Shown piece by piece: positions 9,211 to 16,838 of a DNA stretch of 60,217 bases. Made by a program: the position numbers and the translations under genes. The DNA comes from Streptomyces corynorhini. GTDB taxonomy: Bacteria; Actinomycetota; Actinomycetes; Streptomycetales; Streptomycetaceae. Within the stretch, counting starts at the first letter, position 1; each line of letters opens with the position of its first letter. The notes beneath the pieces are model-generated. The model searched no databases and was not told the DNA's origin. It was given only the letters and a program-made list of their open reading frames with translations. Location: contig NZ_QQNA01000140.1 of assembly GCF_003346515.1 (NCBI RefSeq), forward strand, positions 1-60,217, given 5' to 3'.

Positions 9211-9302
9211 GCCCCGCCACGGGCCTCGGTAGCCTCCGTAAGCCTTCACAGAGGCTGTCACGGGCACCTTCGTGAGCGCGTTCCCGGGCCCGCCCGGGTC
9301 AG

Positions 9303-9412
9303 CGGAAGCCGGTCGTCCGAGCCGGTCGTCCGAGTCAGTCGCAGCCGGGCGTCCGAGCCGGGCGCAGCCGGTCGTCCGAGCCGGGCGCAGCCGGGCGCAG
9401 CCGGGCGGAGTC
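9303..9412. repeat. short direct repeats of ccggtcgtccgagccgg type
   Basis: Between two convergent genes the sequence consists of repeated units such as gccggtcgtccgagccgg and gccgggcgcagccgggcgc, about 14-18 bp each. It reaches the stop codon of the thioesterase gene. No gene is seen here. Confidence 0.6.
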
Positions 9413-10310
9413 AGTCGTCGTGCGGTTCGTGCGGTACCCGGATCACACCCTCCTGGACCACGGAGACCGCCAGCCTGCCGTCCCGCGTGAAGATCCGCGC
9501 CTGCCCCAGCCCGCGTCCACCGTGGGACGTGGGCGACATCTGGTCGTACAGCAGCCACTCGTCCGCCCGGAACGGCCGGTGGAACCACATCGCGTGGTCC
9601 AGGCTCGCGCCCACCACGTCCCCGGTCATCCAGCCGCCCCTGCCGTGGGCCAACAGCACCGGATCGAGCAGCGTCATGTCGGAGACATAGGTCGCCAGAC
9701 ACAGATGCAGCAGGGGATCGTCCGTGAGCTTCCCTGCGGTACGGAACCACACCCGCGAACGCGGCTCGCGTCGTTCCCCGACGCTCCCGTACGGCGGCGT
9801 GTCCACGTACCGCAGATCGACCGCCGCCCGCGCCTTCAGCAGCCGGTCCACGACGCCCTGGCCCACGACCCCGGCGTACTCCGGCAGTGACTCGGCGGCC
9901 GTCGGCAAGGTCTCAGGATCCGGCACCGCCGGCATCTCCGACTGGTGCTCCAGACCGTCCTCGTCCGTGTGGAACGACGCCGAGAGATGGAAGATCGGCT
10001 GCCCGTGCTGGATCGCGACGACCCGGCGCGAGGTGAAGGAACGGCCGTCCCTGATCCGGTCCACGGTGTAGACGATCGGCGCGTCCGGGTCGCCCGCTCT
10101 CAGGAAGTACGCGTGCAGGGAGTGCGCCGTACGGTCGGCCGCGACCGTACGGCCCGCGGCCACCAGCGCCTGGGCGGCCACCTGGCCGCCGAAGACGCGC
10201 GGGACGATCGCGGAGCGGCTCGGTCCGCGGAAGATGTCCTCCTCGATCCGCTCCAGGTCGAGCAGATCGAGGAGATCCTCAAGGGCGTCGGGACTGTCGT
10301 CGGGGGACAT
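9411..10310 (-). CDS. tesB: acyl-CoA thioesterase II (TesB family)
   Basis: A 299-residue double hot-dog thioesterase that hydrolyses medium and long acyl-CoA. Family stretches include VFGGQVAAQALVAAGRTV, HSLHAYFLRAGDPDAPIVY, RDGRSFTSRRVVAIQ, and in the second half LDHAMWFHRPFRADEWLLYD with SHGGRGLGQARIF. It begins nine bases after the stop of the acyl-CoA dehydrogenase gene and has only a poor RBS, so it is probably translated by coupling. The pair suggests control of acyl-CoA pools in fatty acid degradation. Confidence 0.92.
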   Translation of the reverse strand: MSPDDSPDALEDLLDLLDLERIEEDIFRGPSRSAIVPRVFGGQVAAQALVAAGRTVAADRTAHSLHAYFLRAGDPDAPIVYTVDRIRDGRSFTSRRVVAIQHGQPIFHLSASFHTDEDGLEHQSEMPAVPDPETLPTAAESLPEYAGVVGQGVVDRLLKARAAVDLRYVDTPPYGSVGERREPRSRVWFRTAGKLTDDPLLHLCLATYVSDMTLLDPVLLAHGRGGWMTGDVVGASLDHAMWFHRPFRADEWLLYDQMSPTSHGGRGLGQARIFTRDGRLAVSVVQEGVIRVPHEPHDD

Positions 10311-10319
10311 GACAGGCTT

Positions 10320-11477
10320 TTACAGCCCCATCGACTTGGCGATGATCATCTTCATGACCTCGCTGGTGCCGCCGTAGATCCGGTTGACCCGGTTGTCCGC
10401 GTACAGCCGGGCGATCGGGTACTCGTTCATGTAGCCGTAGCCGCCGTGCAGCTGGAGGCACTTGTCGATGACGCGGTGCGCGACCTCGGTGGCGAACAGC
10501 TTCGCGGAGGCGGCCTCGGCGGCCGACAGCTCGCCCAGGTCGTGCGCCTCCAGCGCACGGTCCACGACGGCCTCCGCCGCGTCCACCTCGGCCTTGCAGG
10601 CCGCCAGCTCGAACTTGGTGTTCTGGAAGGACGCGACGCTCTGCCCGAAGACGGTCCGCTCCTTCACATACGCCTGCGCGAACCTGACCGCCGCGGCAGC
10701 CTGCGCGTACGCGCCGAAGGCGATGCCGAGGCGCTCCTGCGGCAGGTTCTGGCCCAGGTACGCGAAGCCCTTGTTCTCCTCGCCGAGCAGGTCCTCGACC
10801 GGCACCTTGACGTCGGTGAACGACAGCTCGGCGGTGTCGGAGGTCCGCAGCCCCAGCTTGTCGAGCTTGCGCCCGACCGCGTATCCCGCCGACTTCGTAT
10901 CCACGACCAGCAGCGATATCCCGAAACGCCGGTCCTCGGGCGATGATGCGGCGGTACGGGCGCAGACGATGACGCGGTCCGCGTGGACGCCGCCGGTGAT
11001 GAACGTCTTCGCACCGTTCAGCACGTAGTGCGTGCCGTCCTCGGAGAGCTTCGCGGTGGTCTTCATCCCGGCCAGATCCGACCCGGTGCCCGGCTCGGTC
11101 ATGGCGATCGCGTACATCGCCCGGCCGCTGATGAAGTCCGGCAGCCAGCGCTTCTTCTGCTCCTCGGTGGCGTACGCCTTGAGGTAGGGCAGACAGAGCG
11201 AGACATGGACGCTCGACCCGCCGAACGAGACGCCCGCGCGCGCGACTTCCTCGGAGAGGATCGCCTGGAACTTGAAGGACTCCTCGCCGGCGCCGCCGTA
11301 CTCCTCGGGCACCTCGATGCCGAAGATGCCCAGCTCACCAAGGGTGTAGTAGAACTCGCGGGGCACCTGGCCCGCCGCGTACCACTCGTCGTGGACGGGG
11401 ACGACCTTCGCCTCGATGAAGGCGCGGATGGTCTCCCGGAACGCCTCGTGGTCCTCGTTGTACACGGTACGGCGCAC
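10320..11477 (-). CDS. acyl-CoA dehydrogenase, long-chain/isovaleryl active-site layout
   Basis: A 385-residue FAD dehydrogenase. The start is GTG 11477 because AAAGGAG lies eight bases upstream, excluding the longer frame. Signatures are AMTEPGTGSDLAGMKTTA, FITGGVHADRVIV, GRKLDKLGLRTSDT and QLHGGYGYMNEYPIARLYAD. The usual C-terminal catalytic Glu is replaced (YGGTSE), while helix G reads LPQERL with a Glu at the position used by long-chain and isovaleryl enzymes. This differs from the first dehydrogenase in the window. It is followed directly by the TesB gene, and its promoter carries a palindrome. Confidence 0.92.
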   Translation of the reverse strand: MRRTVYNEDHEAFRETIRAFIEAKVVPVHDEWYAAGQVPREFYYTLGELGIFGIEVPEEYGGAGEESFKFQAILSEEVARAGVSFGGSSVHVSLCLPYLKAYATEEQKKRWLPDFISGRAMYAIAMTEPGTGSDLAGMKTTAKLSEDGTHYVLNGAKTFITGGVHADRVIVCARTAASSPEDRRFGISLLVVDTKSAGYAVGRKLDKLGLRTSDTAELSFTDVKVPVEDLLGEENKGFAYLGQNLPQERLGIAFGAYAQAAAAVRFAQAYVKERTVFGQSVASFQNTKFELAACKAEVDAAEAVVDRALEAHDLGELSAAEAASAKLFATEVAHRVIDKCLQLHGGYGYMNEYPIARLYADNRVNRIYGGTSEVMKMIIAKSMGL

Positions 11478-11557
11478 GGTGCGGTCTCCTTTGCGGCCAA
11501 CCCGCCGCCGCTCTCGCGTAGGTGGTTGCTCGCCGTCGGGGTTGTTCAATGGATGGC

Positions 11558-12061
11558 TCAGGTTACGGATCTAAGCGCTTGCTCAGTCAAAGTTACCCGG
11601 GGGTTCGGCCAGGTGTCCAGGGTCCGACGAGGCGCGGAGCGGTTGTGCGCGCCACAGCGCGCGCGGAGCGCACTGTGGCGCGATGGGGGGCTCGGCGGGC
11701 GGCGGCGCCGGTTGATCAGGCCGTTGGCCAGGACGGAGAACTCGGCGCTGTGGCACAAAGTGAAAAGAGTTGCTGTCGGACTGGAAGTGGCCCCAGTCCG
11801 ATGGTGAGGCGCGGGAAGTCGTGGTAAACGCTCTGCTGTCGAAGAGTGCGGATCGCTGAACCGAGGTGGCTCCCGCCTCGCGTCGAGCACGACCGCGTGC
11901 AGTTGGTCCCCGACCAGAGGTGGCGCGATATTCTCGTCCCACCAGGAGGGATGCTTCACCTGGTCGATGAATCCGGCCTCGCCGTTGACTTCTACCCGCG
12001 CCCCCACCGGGGCGACCGCGACCACGGTAACGTCAATTTCCTGATGATTTTGGAACGTCAT
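11558..12061 (-). pseudogene. small S1-like protein next to the toxin fragment, probably frameshifted
   Basis: The first 60 or so residues (MTFQNHQEIDVTVVAV, then VGARVEVNGEAGFIDQVKH) look like a short S1/OB-fold RNA-binding-like domain of a type found as small stand-alone actinobacterial proteins. After EPPRF the frame turns into Ser/Pro/Arg-rich sequence that looks out of frame. A shift into the neighbouring frame after PPRF gives SAIRTLRQQS, which would continue the domain as I remember it, so a small deletion near 11850 is likely. The open frame runs 167 residues. ATG 12061 overlaps the stop of the upstream toxin-like fragment (ATGA), suggesting it was its partner, possibly an immunity protein. 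Confidence 0.5.
11560..11590 (-). promoter_or_regulatory. promoter with palindromic operator for the dehydrogenase/thioesterase pair
   Basis: Read on the minus strand, TTGACT (11590-11585) and TAACCT (11565-11560) are separated by 19 bp. The spacer holds the palindrome AAGCGCTT (11573-11580) within CTAAGCGCTTGCTCAG. Similar AAGCGCTT sites are bound by TetR- and LacI-type repressors in actinobacteria; the regulator here is not adjacent. Confidence 0.5.
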
Positions 12062-12246
12062 TCCGGTCCTCCGAATATGGAAATCCAACTTCGATTTTGA
12101 GTTAATTCGTTGAATCGACTCAGCTTGCTCACGGGGATTTCGAACTCCAGCCGTGGGGCCCCGTTGGGTCCATTGTAGTTGTGAATCTTTACGTGCTTTT
12201 CGAATTCTTTCAGGAATGACGGTTCCATGTCGTACTTGGGACTGTG
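12058..12246 (-). pseudogene. C-terminal remnant resembling a polymorphic toxin
   Basis: About 62 codons ending at TGA 12058 encode a coherent, less GC-rich stretch: PKYDMEPSFLKEFEKHVKI, then EFEIPVSKLSRFNELTQNR and SWISIFGGPE. The pattern (FLKEFEKHVKIHNYN followed by IPVSKLSRFNELT) resembles the last segment of large secreted Rhs/polymorphic toxins of actinobacteria. There is no start codon with an RBS, and upstream the frame enters the antisense of the PucR gene within about 40 bases. It is therefore a truncated remnant left by rearrangement. The ATGA overlap with the next small gene is what toxin-immunity pairs show. The toxic activity cannot be named. Confidence 0.5.
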
Positions 12247-12287
12247 TGCGGGAGGTGGTGAGCTGACAGTGCCGCCCGCACGAGCCG

Positions 12288-13976
12288 TCACAACTGGCGC
12301 AGCGCGAACCACAGCTCCATCCGTACGTCGGCGTCGTCCAGGTCCGCGTCCAGCAGGGACGCGCAGCGGGCGATGCGTTGGCGGACCGTGTTGCGGTGGA
12401 CGGACAGGGCGACGGCCGTACGGTCCCAGCCGCCGTGCAGGGAGAGCCAGGTGCGCAGGGTCTCGACCAGTGCGGGGGAGCCGCCGGGGCCGGTGAGGGG
12501 GGCGAGCTGCGCGCGGGCGTGCGCTGCTGCCTCGTCGGGCGCGAACAGGTCGGCGAAGCCCGCCTCGTGGTGGCGTACGAGCGGAGTACGGGTCGCCTCG
12601 GCGCGGTGCAGGGCGCGCCGCGCACGGGTGTCGGCGGTGGCGAGGTCCTCGGCGGCGGCCGGGGTGCTGACGCCGAGCGTCCAGCCCGTTCTGGCGGTGA
12701 CCTCGCGGTCGGTGAGGATACGGACCGTGTCGCCGTCCGTGTCGGCCAGCGCGCTGCCCAGCGACGCCGCGAGCGCGCCCGCCGCGAAGGGGGTGCCGCC
12801 CCCGCGCGCGTGCACGACGGTCCAGGGGCCGGGACCGAGCAGGGGCGCGGCTTCGGCGGGGGCGCCGCCCAGCAGCAGCCGCACCAGCGCCGCCGAGCGG
12901 CCGGCCTCCGCCGCGCTCTGGTGGGGCGCGGTGAGCAGGGACAGCAGGACGACGGCGACGCCGGTGATGGTGTGGTCCCCGGCCTCCCGGGTCTCGGCGG
13001 CCACTCCGAGGACCAGTCCCTCGCCGCCACCGCCGAGCGCGTAGGCGGCGAGGTGGGAGCGGCCGACGGTGTCGGTCGCCGAGGTGGGGGCGGTCGCCGA
13101 GGTGGGGGCGGACGCCGAGGTGGGGAGGGCCGCCGAGGCGGGGGCGGCGTGCGGAGTGTGGCCGGTGTGAGGCGAGAGACCGGCGTGCGGAGTGTGGCCG
13201 GTGTGAGGTGAGAGACCGGCGTGCGGGACAGGGCCGGTGTGAGGTGAGAGACCGGTGTCGGGCGAGAGACCGGTGTGCGGAGCGGGACCGACGCGAGGTG
13301 CGGGACCGGTGCGCACCACCCGGGCCAGCCGGGCGAGCGCCGTGCGCGCCCCGGGCGACGGCGTGCGGCCCGTCACGTACAGCTCCGCGCCGTCCGGGGC
13401 GAACAGCACCGCGCGGCCGTTCAGCCGTACCGCCAGCTGCCGCAGGACGGCCGGTACCGGGTCGGGGCGGGCGGCGGCGAACGCCAGGCCCTGCTGCGCG
13501 TCCGTCACCCGGCGCAGTTCGCGGTGGCGCGCCTCCGCCATCAGCCGCCACACCGCGCGCGCCACCGTCGTGAACCGGGTGTGCGGCGGGACCTCCAGCA
13601 GTGGCAGACCGTGCCGGTCGCACGCCTCGATCAGCGCGGTCGGCACCGTGTCGTACACCGGCGTCACCCCGAAGCCCAGCGCGGCGGCGCCCGCCTCGAC
13701 CACCCGTGCCGCGTACTCGTCGGCAGACGCGTCGGTGAGCTGCACACCGGCGGTCAGCAACAGCTCGCCGCCGAGCAGATACGGGTACGGATCGGCCATC
13801 TCCGAGGTGTGCACCCAGTGCACGGACCGCGATCCGGCGTCGTCGGGCCCGGCGATCGGGCGCAGCCCGAGGGCCCGGTCCGCGAGGAGGGCCGCCAGCG
13901 GAACCGGCGCGGTGGGCGGGACCGGCGGAGTGGGCGGGGTGGGTGGAGCGGACGGGGGCGTGGCGGGGTCCGGCAT
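12288..13976 (-). CDS. PucR-family transcriptional regulator
   Basis: About 562 residues. Order: Pro-rich N-terminus, PucR N-terminal ligand domain (residues 20-130, LRPIAGPDDAGSRSVHWVHT), central domain, and a C-terminal PucR helix-turn-helix (LRTWLSLHGGWDRTAVAL then SVHRNTVRQRIARCASLL). Residues about 222-285 are tandem repeats of a 12-residue unit (GLSPHTGHTPHA) followed by TSA-rich repeats, absent from typical family members. It is divergent from the symporter gene and probably activates the symporter, ureohydrolase and ThDP-enzyme genes when the substrate is present. ATG 13991 is an alternative start; neither has a strong RBS. Confidence 0.88.
   Translation of the reverse strand: MPDPATPPSAPPTPPTPPVPPTAPVPLAALLADRALGLRPIAGPDDAGSRSVHWVHTSEMADPYPYLLGGELLLTAGVQLTDASADEYAARVVEAGAAALGFGVTPVYDTVPTALIEACDRHGLPLLEVPPHTRFTTVARAVWRLMAEARHRELRRVTDAQQGLAFAAARPDPVPAVLRQLAVRLNGRAVLFAPDGAELYVTGRTPSPGARTALARLARVVRTGPAPRVGPAPHTGLSPDTGLSPHTGPVPHAGLSPHTGHTPHAGLSPHTGHTPHAAPASAALPTSASAPTSATAPTSATDTVGRSHLAAYALGGGGEGLVLGVAAETREAGDHTITGVAVVLLSLLTAPHQSAAEAGRSAALVRLLLGGAPAEAAPLLGPGPWTVVHARGGGTPFAAGALAASLGSALADTDGDTVRILTDREVTARTGWTLGVSTPAAAEDLATADTRARRALHRAEATRTPLVRHHEAGFADLFAPDEAAAHARAQLAPLTGPGGSPALVETLRTWLSLHGGWDRTAVALSVHRNTVRQRIARCASLLDADLDDADVRMELWFALRQL
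13120..13310. repeat. in-frame tandem repeats inside the PucR gene
   Basis: Units of 36 bp (ggtgtgaggcgagagaccgg type) repeat about four to five times with variation, flanked by gccgaggtgggggcg repeats. All keep the reading frame. They fall between the central domain segments of the regulator. Confidence 0.75.
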
Positions 13977-14096
13977 GGATGGTCCATCCATCAGCGGCGG
14001 AAAGAATGGATGAAACGTACACTTCAGCGCCGCTTTCCGGCCACCTACCGTCATGACCCACACATTGGTGAGGGGCGAAGCGGGACGGAGAAGCCC

Positions 14097-15599
14097 ATGG
14101 CTGTCGATTACGCGGTGATCGTCGTCTATCTGGTGGGCATGCTGGCCATGGGCTGGTGGGGCATGCGCCGGGCCAAGTCCAAGAGCGATTTCCTGGTCGC
14201 GGGCCGCCGTCTGGGGCCCGCGATGTACTCCGGCACCATGGCGGCGATCGTGCTGGGCGGCGCCTCCACCATCGGCGGGGTCGGCCTCGGCTACAAGTAC
14301 GGACTCTCCGGCGCCTGGATGGTCTTCACCATCGGCCTCGGGCTGCTCGCCCTCTCGGTCTTCTTCTCCGCGCGGATCGCCCGGCTGAAGGTCTACACCG
14401 TCTCCGAGATGCTCGATCTGCGCTACGGCGGCCGGGCGGGGGTCATCTCGGGCGTGGTGATGTGGGCGTACACGCTGATGCTCGCGGTCACCTCGACCAT
14501 CGCCTACGCCACGATTTTCGACGTGCTGTTCGACCTGCACCGGACCGTGGCGATCATCCTGGGCGGGGCGATCGTCGTCGCGTACTCGACGCTCGGCGGC
14601 ATGTGGTCGATCACGCTCACGGACATGGTGCAGTTCGTCGTCAAGACCATCGGGGTGCTGCTGCTCCTGCTGCCCATCGCGGTGGTCAAGGCGGGCGGTT
14701 TCGGCGAGATGCGGGCCAAGCTTCCGACGGAGTACTTCGCGCCGTTCGGCATCGGCGGCGAGACCATCTTTACCTATGTGCTCATCTACACCTTCGGGAT
14801 GCTGATCGGACAGGACATCTGGCAGCGGGTGTTCACCGCGCGCGGGGCCAAGGTCGCGCGCTGGGGCGGCACGGTCGCCGGTACGTACTGCCTGGTGTAC
14901 GCGCTGGCCGGAGCGGTGATCGGGACGGCCGCGAAGGTGCTCTACCCGAATCTGGGCAGTCAGGACGACGCGTTCGCGACCATCGTCAAGGACGAACTGC
15001 CCATCGGCGTACGGGGACTGGTGCTGGCCGCCGCCCTCGCGGCCGTGATGTCGACGTCGTCCGGCGCGCTGATCGCCTGTGCGACCGTCGCGAACAACGA
15101 CATCTGGTCGAGGCTGCGGCCCCGGCGGACGTCGGCGGAGCGGCCTGGGGGCGGGGCCGGTGGTGACGAGGTCAGGGGCAACCGTCTGTTCATCCTCACC
15201 ATGGGCGTCGGGGTCGTGGTCATCGCGATCGCGCTGAACAACGTCGTCGAGGCGCTGACCGTCGCGTACAACCTCCTCGTCGGCGGGCTGCTCGTACCGA
15301 TCCTGGGCGGTCTGCTCTGGAAGCGCGGCACGGTGTACGGCGCGCTCGCCGCCGTGCTCGTCGGTGGTGGGGCCGTCATCGGGTTGATGGCCGGGTACGG
15401 CATCCTCGCCAACGAGCCCATCTCCTATGGACTGCTGTCCTCCCTGGTCGCTTATCTGATCGGCAGCCTGGTGACGAAGCCGACGGACGAGGCGGTGCTG
15501 GCCGAGTGGCGCCGACGGCTCGCGGGGGAGTTTTCCACAGGGGACGACGGACCGGGAGATCCCGAGAAGCCCGCTGTCAGTGGTCTGGTTCATTCTTAG
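14097..15599 (+). CDS. sodium:solute symporter (SSS family)
   Basis: A 500-residue membrane transporter with about 13 predicted helices, starting MAVDYAVIVVYLVGMLAMGWWG. Family stretches are DFLVAGRRLGPAMY, GGASTIGGVGLGYKYG, the sodium-site region STSSGALIACATVANND, and a cytoplasmic C-terminal tail. ATG 14097 has ACGGAG upstream. It leads into the ureohydrolase and ThDP-enzyme genes, so it probably imports their substrate, a guanidino compound or a related small nitrogen compound. A 225-bp repeat-rich spacer separates it from the next gene. The exact substrate cannot be read from sequence. Confidence 0.9.
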   Translation: MAVDYAVIVVYLVGMLAMGWWGMRRAKSKSDFLVAGRRLGPAMYSGTMAAIVLGGASTIGGVGLGYKYGLSGAWMVFTIGLGLLALSVFFSARIARLKVYTVSEMLDLRYGGRAGVISGVVMWAYTLMLAVTSTIAYATIFDVLFDLHRTVAIILGGAIVVAYSTLGGMWSITLTDMVQFVVKTIGVLLLLLPIAVVKAGGFGEMRAKLPTEYFAPFGIGGETIFTYVLIYTFGMLIGQDIWQRVFTARGAKVARWGGTVAGTYCLVYALAGAVIGTAAKVLYPNLGSQDDAFATIVKDELPIGVRGLVLAAALAAVMSTSSGALIACATVANNDIWSRLRPRRTSAERPGGGAGGDEVRGNRLFILTMGVGVVVIAIALNNVVEALTVAYNLLVGGLLVPILGGLLWKRGTVYGALAAVLVGGGAVIGLMAGYGILANEPISYGLLSSLVAYLIGSLVTKPTDEAVLAEWRRRLAGEFSTGDDGPGDPEKPAVSGLVHS

Positions 15600-15662
15600 C
15601 AGAGCGACTCAAAGCAGTGCGGAGCCGCACCAGAGATACCGGAACGCCGGAGACGCAACAGA

Positions 15663-15773
15663 CGCCAGACACACCATGCACGCCAGACACACCATGCACG
15701 CCAGACACACCATGCATGCCAGGCAGACCAGGCGCATCAGATGCACTGGACACGCCAGGCGCATCAGATGCAC
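15663..15773. repeat. 18-bp and 27-bp tandem repeats between symporter and ureohydrolase genes
   Basis: Three perfect copies of cgccagacacaccatgca lie head to tail at 15663-15716. Then ccaggcgcatcagatgcac occurs at 15728-15746 and 15755-15773, a 27-bp period. There is no spacer pattern, so it is not a CRISPR. Its position in the mRNA between two operon genes suggests a leader or internal promoter region for the downstream genes. Confidence 0.85.
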
Positions 15774-15824
15774 CAGGCACACACGACACATCGGAACACC
15801 AGTGACACCCGGAGAGGCCCGACG

Positions 15825-16838
15825 ATGAGCAGCAACGGACACGGACACGCCACCCCCGACAGCCGCCCGCGCGGTCCTGTCGACTCCTCCCGTGTCCCCA
15901 GGTACGCGGGACCGGCCACGTTCGCCAGGCTGCCCCGGCTCGACGAGGTGGGCCGCGCCGATGTGGCCGTCGTCGGCGTCCCCTTCGACTCCGGGGTCTC
16001 CTACCGGCCCGGCGCCCGCTTCGGCGGGAACGCGATCCGGGAGGCGTCGCGGCTGCTGCGTCCGTACAACCCGGCGCAGGACGCCTCGCCGTTCGCGCTC
16101 GCGCAGGTCGCGGACGCCGGGGACATCGCGGCCAACCCGTTCCATATAGAGGAGGCCGTCGAGACCGTCGAGGCGGCGGCCGACGAGCTGCTCGGGACCG
16201 GCGCCCGGCTGATGACCCTCGGCGGCGACCACACCATCGCGCTTCCGCTGCTGCGTTCGGTCGCGAAGCGGCACGGCCCGGTCGCGCTGCTCCACTTCGA
16301 CGCCCATCTGGACACCTGGGACACCTACTTCGGCGCCGAATACACCCACGGCACCCCGTTCCGCCGGGCCGTCGAGGAGGGCATCCTCGACACGGAGGCC
16401 CTGTCCCACGTGGGCACGCGCGGCCCGCTGTACGGGAAGCGGGACCTGGACGACGACGCGAAGATGGGCTTCGGCATCGTCACCTCGGCCGACGTCATGC
16501 GCCGGGGTGTGGACGAGGTGGCCGACCAGCTGCGGCAGCGCATCGGGGACCGCCCGCTGTACATCTCCATCGACATCGACGTGCTGGACCCGGCGCACGC
16601 GCCCGGCACGGGCACGCCCGAGGCCGGCGGGCTGACCTCGCGCGAGCTGCTGGAGATCCTGCGTGGGCTGGCCTCCTGCCACCTCGTCTCGGCCGACCTC
16701 GTGGAGGTCGCGCCCGCGTACGATCACGCGGAGATCACCTCGGTCGCCGCCTCCCACACGGCGTACGAGCTGACGACGATCATGTCCCGCCAGATCGCGG
16801 CCGGCCGCGAGAGCGCCGACGGAAGGACAGCGGCGTAA
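15825..16838 (+). CDS. agmatinase/guanidino-acid ureohydrolase
   Basis: A 337-residue manganese ureohydrolase that removes urea from a guanidino substrate. Metal ligands are visible: GGDHT with His near residue 136, DAHLD (Asp159, His161, Asp163) and DIDVLDP (Asp250, Asp252), then HAPGTGTPE. The length and [13 protein letters not shown] are agmatinase-like, but the family also covers guanidinobutyrase and guanidinopropionase. ATG 15825 has GGAGAGG upstream. Its stop overlaps the next ATG by one base (TAATG). With symporter and ThDP enzyme it forms a catabolic set controlled by PucR. The N-terminus is His/Gly-rich. Confidence 0.88.
   Translation: MSSNGHGHATPDSRPRGPVDSSRVPRYAGPATFARLPRLDEVGRADVAVVGVPFDSGVSYRPGARFGGNAIREASRLLRPYNPAQDASPFALAQVADAGDIAANPFHIEEAVETVEAAADELLGTGARLMTLGGDHTIALPLLRSVAKRHGPVALLHFDAHLDTWDTYFGAEYTHGTPFRRAVEEGILDTEALSHVGTRGPLYGKRDLDDDAKMGFGIVTSADVMRRGVDEVADQLRQRIGDRPLYISIDIDVLDPAHAPGTGTPEAGGLTSRELLEILRGLASCHLVSADLVEVAPAYDHAEITSVAASHTAYELTTIMSRQIAAGRESADGRTAA

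Noticed and set aside
11846..12100. Short plus-strand open frame opposite the toxin/S1-like pair
   Set aside because: No RBS, and its sequence is the antisense of the coherent minus-strand reading, which has recognisable protein character and an ATGA junction.
12288..15593. Very long open frame on the minus strand across the symporter gene
   Set aside because: Only its C-terminal 562 codons have PucR homology; the rest is the antisense of the symporter gene, open because of GC bias.
15663..15773. Possible CRISPR-like array
   Set aside because: The repeats are head to tail with no unique spacers, only three and two copies, and no cas genes are near.
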